Shown here: piece by piece, positions 12,262 to 21,580 of the stretch
Layout of the letters: each line of letters opens with the position of its first letter
Numbering within the stretch: position 1 is the first letter of the stretch
NCBI RefSeq assembly: GCF_000003195.3
Contig: NC_012874.2
Coordinates: forward strand, 56,515,797-56,579,796
Length of the DNA: 64,000 nucleotides
DNA from: Sorghum bicolor
Taxonomy: Eukaryota; Streptophyta; Magnoliopsida; Poales; Poaceae
Reading direction: 5' to 3'
Made by a program: the position numbers and the translations under genes
Notes under the pieces: model-generated
Databases searched by the model: none
Told to the model about the DNA's origin: nothing
Seen by the model: the letters and a program-made list of their open reading frames with translations, nothing else

Positions 12262-13774
12262 TCAAGCAGTAGTGATCTGATGCTGAGGATCCACCGATGC
12301 ACTTCTTTCAGCTGCTTCTGATGTCAAGACCTTGGCCATTCCCTTAGCATCCAACATATTTGTTGGGGAAGGATGTTGATCAATCTTCATCGGCTTCTGA
12401 GTTTTGGAGCTGTAAAATTTGATGCTCCCAGATTCTATAGCTGATTGCAGCTGTTGTCTAAAAACTTTGCACTCATTAGTGCTGTGAGAGGTTGCGTTAT
12501 GCCACTTGCAGTATTTCATCTTCTTCAATTCTTCAGCCGATGGAATCACATGATTGGGTGACAATTTGATTTGACCTTCCTGAAGTAGAAAGTCAAATAT
12601 CCTATCGGCTTTGGTGATATCAAATGTGAACTTCTCTAGCTCTTTATGCCCAAAAGGGCAAGACATCGGCTTCTTATTCTTTACCAATTCTGCCAAGCCG
12701 ATGACTGGCTCCTCATCAGAATCCGAGCTTGTTGCTTCATCAACGAGTGTCACCTTTTTGTTCCATGCTCTCTTGGGCTCAAAAGGCCTGATATCCTGAT
12801 CAGAAATTCTATGCACCAAATGACTTAAGCTTTCGAACTCTTGAGAGTCATACTTGTCCCCGACATGCGGCAACAAACCTTGGAAAGCTAAATCGGCCAG
12901 CTGCCGATCGTCCAAAACCAGACTATAGCATTTGTTCTTAACCTCCCGCAGTCTCTGCACAAAGCTTTCAACCGATTCATCATTGCGTTGCTTCAATTTG
13001 ACTAAATCAGTGATCTTCTTCTCATGGACTCTAGAAAAGAAGTATTTGTGGAATTGCTTCTCTAGATCGGCCCAAGTAATCACTGAGTTGGGAGGTAATG
13101 ATATAAACCAAGTAAACGCCGATCCAGACAATGATGACGAGAACAAGCGAACCCTTAACTCGTCCCTGTTAGCAGCTTCTCCACATTGGATGATGAACCT
13201 GTTGACATGTTCCATGGTTGATGTATCATCCTGTCCAGAAAACTTAGTGAAATCCGGTACCTTGTACCGATTTGGAAGTGGAATCAAGTCATATACAGGA
13301 GGATACGATGTCCGATAAGAGTAAGTGTTGACTTTGGGTTTTATCCTAAATTGGTCTCTCATTACTTCAGCTATCTTATCGGCCCAATAAGCATCGGCAT
13401 CTTGCCGATGGGGTGGCTGTGAATTTGGCACCTGCTGATACACTTCCACGTGTCGCTAAGGCCTACAATCCGTATGGAACATGGGGTTGATTGTCTGACC
13501 ACCAAACTGTTGACCAAGATTCATCGGCTGGTTGGGCAACCCTTGATTCTGAAACCCGGGGTAGATCTGGCCTTGTTGAAACCCTGTAGCCTGATGATTC
13601 TATTGGGGCAATTGTGGAAAGACTTGCTGCCCAGGCCATCCACTATTAGCATTCATCAGCATAGGTCCTGCCGATGATTGGTAATTGGGCATCATCATTG
13701 AATTGACATACCCTAGCTGAGTCATAAACCTCTGCTGCGTCAGCATCGGATCTGCCGATGCATTAGGCATCTGG
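12262..13774 (-). pseudogene. Central gag, outer Tat (interrupted)
   Basis: The open part 12262-13449 holds the retrotransposon gag core (RFIIQCGEA…, SGSAFTWFISLPP) and a CxWH…H…C putative zinc-binding site (CKWHNATSHSTNEC). From 13450 to 13774 the homology continues in other frames with stops, including TAG where the inner copy has CAG. At 13774 the coding DNA is cut by the Sirevirus-like insertion and resumes in the same frame at 35947. Confidence 0.85.
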
Positions 13775-13779
13775 AACGT
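13775..13779. repeat. Target-site duplication aacgt, left copy
   Basis: Five bases before the LTR of the Sirevirus-like element. The right copy is at 35942-35946. Removing one copy plus the insertion restores the outer gag frame (…PTF|QMPNAS…), which confirms the junctions. Confidence 0.93.
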
Positions 13780-13820
13780 TGAAGGGTCGTGATGGCGGAC
13801 TAGAGGGGGGTGAATAGTCC
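13780..13820 (-). repeat. 3' LTR of Sirevirus-like element, distal 41 bp
   Basis: Matches the first 41 bases of the partner LTR (33762 onward) with two differences. The rest of this LTR lies at 26179-28317, beyond the inner Tat insertion. The last five bases, agtcc (13816-13820), are the left target duplication of that insertion. Confidence 0.93.
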
Positions 13821-13900
13821 TGTTGACACCATTTTTGGGCACGCGTCCAGGATGACAGGATAGGATGGCAGTACGATGCGGGTTGATGATGAGGATGGTT

Positions 13901-14005
13901 GCCGATGAGGGAGAGGTTGAATGTGACTAAGTCCACAGGCAGTAATATGGTGCCGATGACCAGGTAAAAGGGTCTGCCGATGACCATGGCAAGGGGATTG
14001 CCGAT
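13901..14005 (+). promoter_or_regulatory. Four GCCGAT(G) repeats in U3 of inner Tat LTR
   Basis: TGCCGATGA-like units occur at 13901-13906, 13952-13957, 13976-13981 and 14000-14005, the last three phased 24 bp apart. They lie 170-275 bp upstream of the TATA box. The outer element's U3 has a partly different set. A binding site for a regulator is possible but unproven. Confidence 0.55.
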
Positions 14006-14174
14006 GATGCGAAGGAGGAGTCCGGAAGCTGCCAGTTGTCATGTGGAGGAGTTTCAGTTTGTCACGAAGGATAGTTTTATTGTTTCCTTAGTTATTTGCA
14101 TCGTTTTGTATATGGATTCCATGTAATTTGGAAGTCGAATTCTAATCGTGTCTGGTCGTAGCTTTTCGAGCAGG

Positions 14175-14184
14175 GTATAAATAT
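14175..14184 (+). promoter_or_regulatory. TATA box of inner Tat LTR
   Basis: gtataaatat follows the pyrimidine/GC stretch ttcgagcagg. It lies about 355 bp into the LTR, the usual place for the U3/R promoter. Conserved in the 3' LTR and in the outer element. Confidence 0.7.
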
Positions 14185-14514
14185 AAACCCTAGGACCTTG
14201 TAATGATGAATCAAGAAATCTATAAAACACACGTTTTTACTCATATTCCAGCATCTACTTTTCGACGACTTCGTCATATTTTTTCTTTTTATTACGAGTT
14301 CTTAGGAATTCGTCGACTTAAGCTCGGCGTGTTCTCGAGTTCCGCGTGAGTACCTCTTAGCCGTGACATCCGGGCGCATCGCTGTTGTCAGGACTAAAGT
14401 ATTCGAGTTATCACCTTTGCCGATAGTAAGGTCAAATCGGCTGGCACGCCTTAACGTTTGAATCGGGTATTAGCCCTTTGTGTTTGCAGATCAGTTTTGC
14501 ATCAACACATCTTT

Positions 14515-14532
14515 TGGCACGCCCGGTGGGAC
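14515..14532 (+). promoter_or_regulatory. Primer-binding site of inner Tat
   Basis: tggcacgcccggtgggac begins seven bases after the LTR. It starts with the TGG expected opposite a tRNA CCA end. The outer copy has the near-identical tggcacgcccagtggggc. I did not assign the tRNA species. Confidence 0.75.
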
Positions 14533-14553
14533 TGATTCAAGATCAAGATCAAC

Positions 14554-17500
14554 ATGTCGATCTCTGACCTCGATCAAGACAACGTCATCCCCGTGACGGA
14601 GGCCAACCTCAAGGATGAGCAGAAGCAAGCTATTGCACAAGCCATGGAAGAGTTCAAGCAGCAATGCCTGAAGTCTTTCAGCATAAACAGGAGCGGCGAA
14701 GTGGTCCAGAAAGATGCACTGCCGGCACCACGGCAGGTCACCTTCGACGCCAATCCTGGCAAGCTTCAAGATATGGTTGACAATGCCATCAATCGAGCGT
14801 TGATTAACCAAGCTGGTGTACTGTCTAATACGGTTTTCAACGCCGTGGCAAGAACCTTCAAGGAAGGACAAATCCCGCCGGATTATGTGGGCCCCTCCCA
14901 TCATCAACCCACGGCACCAGAGGTCACGGCTCCATCGGCTGCCTTGACGAGTGCAAGTGCACAGTCTGCCATCCCTCCAAGTACATTGGGGACTACTGGT
15001 GCACTATCTATGCCGATGGCAACCAACCCGCAAATTTCAGTTGGGCAGCATAAACTGACAACAGATATGTTGGCATCGGCAATGTCAGGGTTAAATCTTC
15101 CCCCCAACTGGTGGGGTTATGGTATGCCTCCAGAGTTGACGCCGGGAACATCACAGACAACTGACATGAGGGGCAAAACTCCTATGACGTCGGCACCTTC
15201 CAATGTGCCGGTGAACCAGAGTCCTCGGTATACCACAACTACTACTGCAAGGCCTCACACTGGAAATCCTCAAGATTCAATGTTCCAGATGCCCAACGCA
15301 TCGGCAGAGTCAATGCTGATGCAACAGAGGTCTATGGCCCAATCGGGATATGTCAATTCAACAACGGTACCCAATTACCAATCATCGGTAGCACCTATGC
15401 CGATGAATGCTAATAATGGATGGCTTGGACAGCAAGCCTTTCCACAATCGCCCCAGCAGGGTTATCAGACTACAGGGTTCCAGCAAGGGCAGGTCTATCC
15501 CGGGTTCCAAGGTCAGGGGATTCCCAACCAGCCAATAAATTTTGGACAGCAACTCGGAGGACAGCCAATCGGTGGACAGCAGTTTGGTAGTCCGCAGATT
15601 GGAGGACAGGTGACCAATACAATGTTCCATACAGGTCACGTCCCGAACAGACACGTGGAGGTTCGCCACCAAGTGCCGGATCCGCAGCCGCCTCATCGGC
15701 AAGATGCCGATGCGTATTGGGCCGATAAGATTGCTGAAGTAATGAGGGAACAATTTGGGATAAAACCCAAAGTCAACACTTACTCTTATCGGACACCGTA
15801 TCCTCCAGCGTATGATTTGATCCCGCTTCCGCATCGGTACAAGGTACCGGATTTTACAAAGTTTTCCGGACAGGACGACACGTCAACCATGGAGCATGTC
15901 AACAGGTTCATTATTCAATGTGGAGAGGCTGGTAACAGGGACGAATTGAGGGTTCGTCTATTTTCATCATCATTGTCTGGATCGGCCTTTACTTGGTTTA
16001 TATCATTGCCTCCCAACTCAGTAATTACTTGGGCCGATCTAGAGAAGCAATTCCACAGATACTTCTTCTCGGGGGTTCATGAGAAGAAGATCACCGACTT
16101 GGTCAAGTTGAGGCAACGTAATGATGAGTCGGTTGAGGGATTTGTGCAGAGGATACGAGAGGTCAAGAATAAATGCTATAGCCTGGTTCTGGATGATCAG
16201 CAGCTAGCCGATTTGGCTTTCCAGGGTTTGTTGCCACACATCAGGGATAAGTATGCCTCTCAGGAGTTCGAAAGTTTAAGTCACTTGGTGCAGAGGATAT
16301 CTGATCAAGACATCAAGCCTTTCGAGCCTAAGAGGGCATGGAATAAGAAAGTCTCATTTGTTGATGAAGCAACAAGCTCAGATTCCGATGAAGAACCAGT
16401 AATCGGTTTGGCAGAGTGGGTAAAAAACAAGAAGCCGATGTCTTGTCCTTTTGGGCAGAAGGAACCAGAGAAGTTTGCGTTTGACACCGCCAAGGCCGAT
16501 AGGATATTTGACTTTCTACTTCAGGAAGGTCAAATCAAACTGTCACCTAACCACGTGATCCCGTCGGCAGAAGAGTTGAAGAGGATGAGATATTGCAAGT
16601 GGCATAATGCGACTTCACATGGCACCAACGAGTGCAAAGTATTTAGACAGCAGCTGCAATCGGCTATAGAGTCAGGGAGAATCAAGTTTGACAGTTCCAA
16701 AGCCCAGAAGCCGATGAAGATAGACCAACATCCTTTCCCGACAAACATGTTGGATGCTAAGGGGAAGGCTAAGGTCTTAACGTCGGAGACAGCTGAGAAG
16801 AGTGCATCGGTAGATCCTCAGCATCAAGTTACTACTGCCGATGCAAAAGGTAAGGGCTTGGTCCAGGAAGAAGCTAGCTCAGGAAGAATTTCTCGATCTG
16901 GTATTGTCATAACTCATAGAAGGCCTCGAGAGAGATGGCAACAACGGGAAGATCGGTACCGGCGCCAGCAGGAAGATTATCAACGGGAAGAAGAAAGACG
17001 CCGACAGGAGTGGAATCGGCACAGGGATCATTGGAATTGCCCATTCTTCATCCATTGTTGGGAGGAAAATATCAAGCTTCCTACGGTCAGAGACTGCCCT
17101 GAATGCAACGGTTATGATCGGTACGACAGGAACGATTGGCGTTATCATGATGATGGACGACGATTTAATGGGCCGATCAGAGGAAGGGCGTCAGTTCATG
17201 ATCGGCTGGGAGGCAGGCTTAGCGTTCACGATCGGCTCGGTGACTATGTCCAGTATTTTCCCAGGAACCAAGAGGAGCTTGAAAGAATGGCTGATGCGCG
17301 GGTTCCCGATGAATTCATATTTTGCAGAGATGCTAACACGCATCGCATGGAGTCAAGAGAGAACCAACGCCCGACGGCAAGGCAAAGGCCACTTCCTCCA
17401 TGGTGCCCTCAAGGATTAACCAAGACACAGAAAAGGAGATTGCAACGTGAAAGGCAGGAAGAGCTAAATAAAGGAGAGAACTCTGGAAGTCGGCAGCTGT

Positions 17501-18201
17501 CAGACACTAAGAAGGAAGGTCCATCGGCAGGCGTCAACATGGTCTTCATGTGGCCGATGGAGTTTCTTGCACCAGCCAGTGATGATGAGTTGGAATTTTC
17601 TGATCAGATAGCTCAGTTAGCTCTGGATCCGATGACGGCTATCTTTGAAAAACCTGCCGATGACGAGAGGCAGCATCTCAAAGCTTTGTTCCTCAAAGGA
17701 AAGGTCGATGGGCAGCCAATGACCAAGATCCTAGTTGATGGTGGAGCTGCTATTAATATTATGCCGTATACAGTATATCGGAAGCTTGGGAAAGGGGATC
17801 AAGATTTGACCAAGACCGATATGATGCTCAAAGATTTTGAAGGAAACGTGTCTCCAGTCAAGGGGGCGATATGTGCAGAGTTGACCATCGGCAGCAAAAC
17901 CTTGCCGACAACTTTTTTCGTGATCAGCGGAAAAGGTGCTTACAATTTATTATTGGGGAGAGATTGGATTCATGCCAATTGTTGTATCCCATCTACAATG
18001 CATCAGTGCTTGGTTCAGTGGGTAGGTGACAAGATTGAGATCGTCCCAGGGGATTCTTCTTATGTTATCGCATCGGCAGAGGCGGATACTTATGAAAAGA
18101 CTAGGTGCATTTCAGGAGAAGTTTGGGAGAAAGATTTTCTCAAAGTTGCCGATTATGAGATTCCACCGATCCAAGCAGTCGGTTGTGACGACGGTTTTTA
18201 A
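14554..18201 (+). CDS. Gag-protease polyprotein, inner Tat
   Basis: 1,215 codons, fully open, starting at the first ATG after the PBS. It forms the capsid-like particle and carries the protease that matures it. Order: a charged N-terminus, a long glutamine/proline/glycine-rich low-complexity region (about residues 130-400), a retrotransposon gag core at about 449-569, a CxWH…H…C putative zinc-binding site at about 679, basic and arginine-rich segments around 780-830, and an aspartic protease with VDGGAAINIMPY near 1061. The stop (18199-18201) overlaps the ATG of pol as TAATG. The DGG active site in place of DSG is common in this lineage. Good state relative to the outer copy fits its youth. 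Confidence 0.92.
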   Translation: MSISDLDQDNVIPVTEANLKDEQKQAIAQAMEEFKQQCLKSFSINRSGEVVQKDALPAPRQVTFDANPGKLQDMVDNAINRALINQAGVLSNTVFNAVARTFKEGQIPPDYVGPSHHQPTAPEVTAPSAALTSASAQSAIPPSTLGTTGALSMPMATNPQISVGQHKLTTDMLASAMSGLNLPPNWWGYGMPPELTPGTSQTTDMRGKTPMTSAPSNVPVNQSPRYTTTTTARPHTGNPQDSMFQMPNASAESMLMQQRSMAQSGYVNSTTVPNYQSSVAPMPMNANNGWLGQQAFPQSPQQGYQTTGFQQGQVYPGFQGQGIPNQPINFGQQLGGQPIGGQQFGSPQIGGQVTNTMFHTGHVPNRHVEVRHQVPDPQPPHRQDADAYWADKIAEVMREQFGIKPKVNTYSYRTPYPPAYDLIPLPHRYKVPDFTKFSGQDDTSTMEHVNRFIIQCGEAGNRDELRVRLFSSSLSGSAFTWFISLPPNSVITWADLEKQFHRYFFSGVHEKKITDLVKLRQRNDESVEGFVQRIREVKNKCYSLVLDDQQLADLAFQGLLPHIRDKYASQEFESLSHLVQRISDQDIKPFEPKRAWNKKVSFVDEATSSDSDEEPVIGLAEWVKNKKPMSCPFGQKEPEKFAFDTAKADRIFDFLLQEGQIKLSPNHVIPSAEELKRMRYCKWHNATSHGTNECKVFRQQLQSAIESGRIKFDSSKAQKPMKIDQHPFPTNMLDAKGKAKVLTSETAEKSASVDPQHQVTTADAKGKGLVQEEASSGRISRSGIVITHRRPRERWQQREDRYRRQQEDYQREEERRRQEWNRHRDHWNCPFFIHCWEENIKLPTVRDCPECNGYDRYDRNDWRYHDDGRRFNGPIRGRASVHDRLGGRLSVHDRLGDYVQYFPRNQEELERMADARVPDEFIFCRDANTHRMESRENQRPTARQRPLPPWCPQGLTKTQKRRLQRERQEELNKGENSGSRQLSDTKKEGPSAGVNMVFMWPMEFLAPASDDELEFSDQIAQLALDPMTAIFEKPADDERQHLKALFLKGKVDGQPMTKILVDGGAAINIMPYTVYRKLGKGDQDLTKTDMMLKDFEGNVSPVKGAICAELTIGSKTLPTTFFVISGKGAYNLLLGRDWIHANCCIPSTMHQCLVQWVGDKIEIVPGDSSYVIASAEADTYEKTRCISGEVWEKDFLKVADYEIPPIQAVGCDDGF

Positions 18202-18203
18202 TG
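18199..18203 (+). promoter_or_regulatory. TAATG stop/start overlap between gag-protease and pol
   Basis: The gag-protease stop TAA shares its last A with the ATG of the RT frame, which lies in -1 relative to gag. The same arrangement is kept in the outer copy (about 10909). Pol could be made by termination-reinitiation or by a -1 slip on the preceding T run; the sequence does not decide. Confidence 0.7.
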
Positions 18204-21200
18204 GATAGATTCGCCGATGATGGAAAATTAGGCCAGGGGTTCACATCGGCCGATGATTTGGTAGAAATAGATATAGGTAGTGGTGATAAGCCTAGGCCTA
18301 CTTTTATTAGCGCTAAATTAGATCCTGAGTGTAAGCGACAATTGATTAGTTTGTTAAAGGAATATAAAGATTGCTTTGCTTGGGATTATACAGAGATGCC
18401 TGGTTTAGACCGATCAATTGTCGAACATCGGTTACCCATCAAGTCTGGATTTCGGCCACATCAGCAACCAGCCCGCCGATGTAATCCTAACATTCTACCT
18501 GATATTAAGGCCGAAATCACTAAACTTATTGAAGCTAAGTTTATTCGGCAGTGTCGGTATGCCGAATGGATTTCCAATGTTGTTCCGGTTTACAAGAAGA
18601 ATGGGAAGCTTCGGGTGTGCATTGATTTCAGGAATCTCAATAAAGCTACGCCGATGGACGGATACCCAATGCCTGTCGCCGATCTACTGGTTGATGCTGC
18701 GGCTGGCCATCGGGTCATCAGCTTCATGGATGGTAATGCAGGTTACAATCAAATATTCATGGCAGAGGAGGATATTCCAAAAACCGCGTTCAGGTGTCCT
18801 GGTCATGTTGGACTATTTGAGTGGATAGTCATGACTTTTGGGTTAAGGAATGCTGGTGCTACTTATCAAAGAGCTATGAATTTTATATTTCATGAGTTCA
18901 TCGGCAAGATCGTAGAAATTTATATTGATGATGTGGTGGTTAAGTCTGGAGATTTCTCAAAGCATCTTGCCGATTTACGAAAAGTGTTGGAGTGCACAAG
19001 GAAGCATGGATTGAAGATGAATCCCAACAAGTGTGCATTTGGCGTATCGGCAGGGCAGTTTCTTGGTTTCATGGTACATCAGAGGGGTATTGAAATTAGT
19101 CGAAGATCTATTGATGCCATCAATAAAATAGTGGCCCCTACCAATAAAACCGAGCTCCAATCCTTGATCGGCAAGGTGAATTTTATCAGAAGATTTATAT
19201 CGAATTTATCTGGGAGAATTCGTGCTTTCAGTCCTCTTCTTAAATTGAAAGCCGATCAGGAGTTTGTTTGGGGAAAAGAACAGCAGTTGGCTCTAGATGA
19301 AATCAAAAAGTATCTAGTAAATCCTCCAGTGTTAGTTCCACCTCAACAAGGGAAACCCATCAAATTATATTTATCTACCGATGGATCGGTCATCGGTTCA
19401 GTTTTAGTTCAGGAATTTGAAGGGAAAGAGAGAGTAATTTATTATTTGAGTAGGAGGTTGATTGATGCTGAAACCAGGTATTCGGCCATTGAGAAGCTGT
19501 GCTTATGCTTATATTTTTCATGTATCAAGCTAAGACATTACCTGTTATCGGCCGAATGTGCTGTTGTTTGCAAAGATGACGTGGTCCGATACATGCTATC
19601 TATGCCGATTATGAGTGGTAGGATCGGTAAATGGATTTTGGCGCTGTCGGAGTTCGATTTGCGTTACGAATCGGCTAAGGCGGTCAAAGGGCAGGTTATG
19701 GCCGATTTTGTGACTCAGCATTGCGGTCTAGTGAAAACCTTGGAAATTGCACCCTGGACGCTCTTCTTTGATGGATCTACCTGTGACCGGGGGGCAGGAA
19801 TCGGCATTGTATTAGTTTCTCCTAAGGGGAGGAAGTATGAGTTTTCCTTGCCGATTGTTGCTACATCAACAAATAATCAGGCTGAGTATCAAGCTTTGAT
19901 CAAGGGATTGGAGTTGTTAAGAGAAGTTCGTGCTGATGCTGTTGAAGTATTCGGGGATTCTATGTTGGTTATAAATCAATTGGCCGGAAGCTATGAATGC
20001 CGAAGTGAAGTTCTCATAACCTATTTCGAGAGAAGTGTGCAACTGTTAAAGGAATTCAAGAACTTCCGATTGGAGCATGTTCCCCGATTGCATAATGAAG
20101 ACGCTAATCGGTTAGCCCAGCATGCCTCGGGATATCAGCCAATGATTAATGCGACATCGGCAGTCAGTGCCGGTGATTGGAGGAAAGAAATTATTGATTA
20201 TCTAAAAGATCCATCCAAAAAAGTTGAAAGGCGGGTTCGATTTCAAGCAACCAAGTATGTGCTCCTTGAAAATGAATTGTATTATCGAACTATCGACGGA
20301 ATTCTTCTCCGATGCTTGGGTGATGATGAAGCCAGAAGTTTGATGGGGGAAATCCATGAAGGAGTGTGTGGAGCGCATCAGTCAGCTTTTAAGATGAAGT
20401 GGATGATTCGAAGGAATGGATATTTTTGGCCAACCATACTTGAGGATTGTTTTAAATATTTCAAGGGATGTCAAAGTTGTCAAAAGTTCAGTAATATCCA
20501 GAGAGCACCCGCATCGGCTATGAGTCCTATAATAAAACCTTGGCCGTTCCGGGGGTGGGCCATCGATCTGATCGGCCAGATTTATCCACCATCTAGCAAA
20601 GGGCATAAGTTCATTCTAGTTGCCACTGACTATTTCACTAAGTGGGTCGAAGCTATTCCTTTGAAGAAAGTCACATCGGCCAATATGATTGATTTTGTGA
20701 AGGAGCATATTATCTACCGATTTGGGATTCCCCAAACGATTACTACCGATCAGGGCACCATGTTCACGTCGGGGGAGTTCGATGAATTCGCAATCGGTAT
20801 GGGAATTAAAGTATTGAATTCTTCTCCTTACTATGCTCAAGCCAATGGGCAGGCCGAAGCGTCTAACAAAGGGATTATCAAGCTTATTAAATGAAAGATT
20901 GAAGAAAATCCTAGGCGGTGGCATGCATTGTTAAATGAAGCGCTGTGGTCTTATCGGATGGCTTGTCATGGATCAACCAAGGTGTCACCCTATCAATTGG
21001 TGTATGGACATGATGCAGTTTTGCCTTGGGAGATTAAGGCTGGATCTAGGCGATTATCTTTTCAAGATCAATTGGCTGCCGATGATTATGCCACTTTGAT
21101 GACCGATGAGTTAGATGATTTAGCAGGGCATCGGTTAAAGGCTTTAATGAGTATAGAAGAAAATAAGAAGAGAGTTGCTAGATGGTATGATAAAAAAAGT

Positions 21201-21435
21201 AAAGGCTAAGGAGTTTGCCGATGGGGATTTGGTATGGAAGTTGATTTTGCCAGTCGGGACTAAAAGTTCGAAGTTTGGGAAGTGGTCTCCTAATTGGGAA
21301 GGTCCTTATCGGATAAGACACTCAGCTCCTGGTAATGCCTATATTCTAGAAACTCTCGAAGGAGTTGAATTTCCCAGAGCATTAAATGGCAAATATTTAA
21401 AGAAGTACTACCCCAGCATATGGATCGATGCATAA
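18201..21435 (+). pseudogene. RT-RNase H-aRNase H-integrase, inner Tat (two lesions)
   Basis: Open from 18201 to a TGA at 20892-20894, then homologous to 21435. Residues about 100-300 are the RT with YIDDVVVKS near 241. About 385-480 is a Ty3-type RNase H. About 518-640 is an archaeal-type RNase H (FFDGSTCDRGAG). The integrase zinc finger is near 720-760 (CQSCQ), and the DDE core has D in AIDLIG (about 787), D in TTDQGT (about 848) and E 36 residues later. The TGA is explained by C-to-T at a CGA codon. An extra A in the A7 run at about 21187-21193 shifts the frame before the integrase C-terminus, which ends at 21435. The outer copy lacks both lesions. These changes probably disable integrase, though the catalytic triad lies before the stop. 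Confidence 0.9.
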
Positions 21436-21445
21436 AAGTTTAAGT

Positions 21446-21529
21446 GCCGATAACACTCCTATCGGCTGGATTTAAATGTTCGGGGGCAGACTTAATGTTT
21501 CAAAAGGTGCCGATAACAGTCTTATCGGC
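21446..21529. other. Pair of GCCGATA/TATCGGC stem-loops between converging genes, inner Tat
   Basis: Hairpin 1 at 21446-21466 has a 7-bp stem and 7-base loop. Hairpin 2 at 21509-21529 has an 8-bp stem (GCCGATAA/TTATCGGC) and 5-base loop. They lie between the pol end (21435) and the antisense gene stop (21581). The outer Tat has the equivalent pair at 7591-7678 with different loop sequences, so the stems are kept while loops vary. Confidence 0.8.
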
Positions 21530-21580
21530 TAGACTAAAAGCAAAAAGCGGAAAAATAAAGGTGTGTTGCCGATGAAAGCT

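Larger units (their letters stand above)
13821..14507 (+). repeat. 5' LTR of inner Tat element
   Basis: 687 bp, TGTTG…CAACA. U3 carries four GCCGAT motifs at 13901, 13952, 13976 and 14000 (spacings 51, 24, 24). A TATA box lies at 14175-14184. It differs from the 3' LTR by C/T at about 14102, A/G at about 14121 and C/G at about 14188. Confidence 0.96.

Noticed and set aside
14491..14907. Long open frames antisense to gag in both Tat elements
   Set aside because: Mirror frames of the strongly coding gag; no motif and no promoter.
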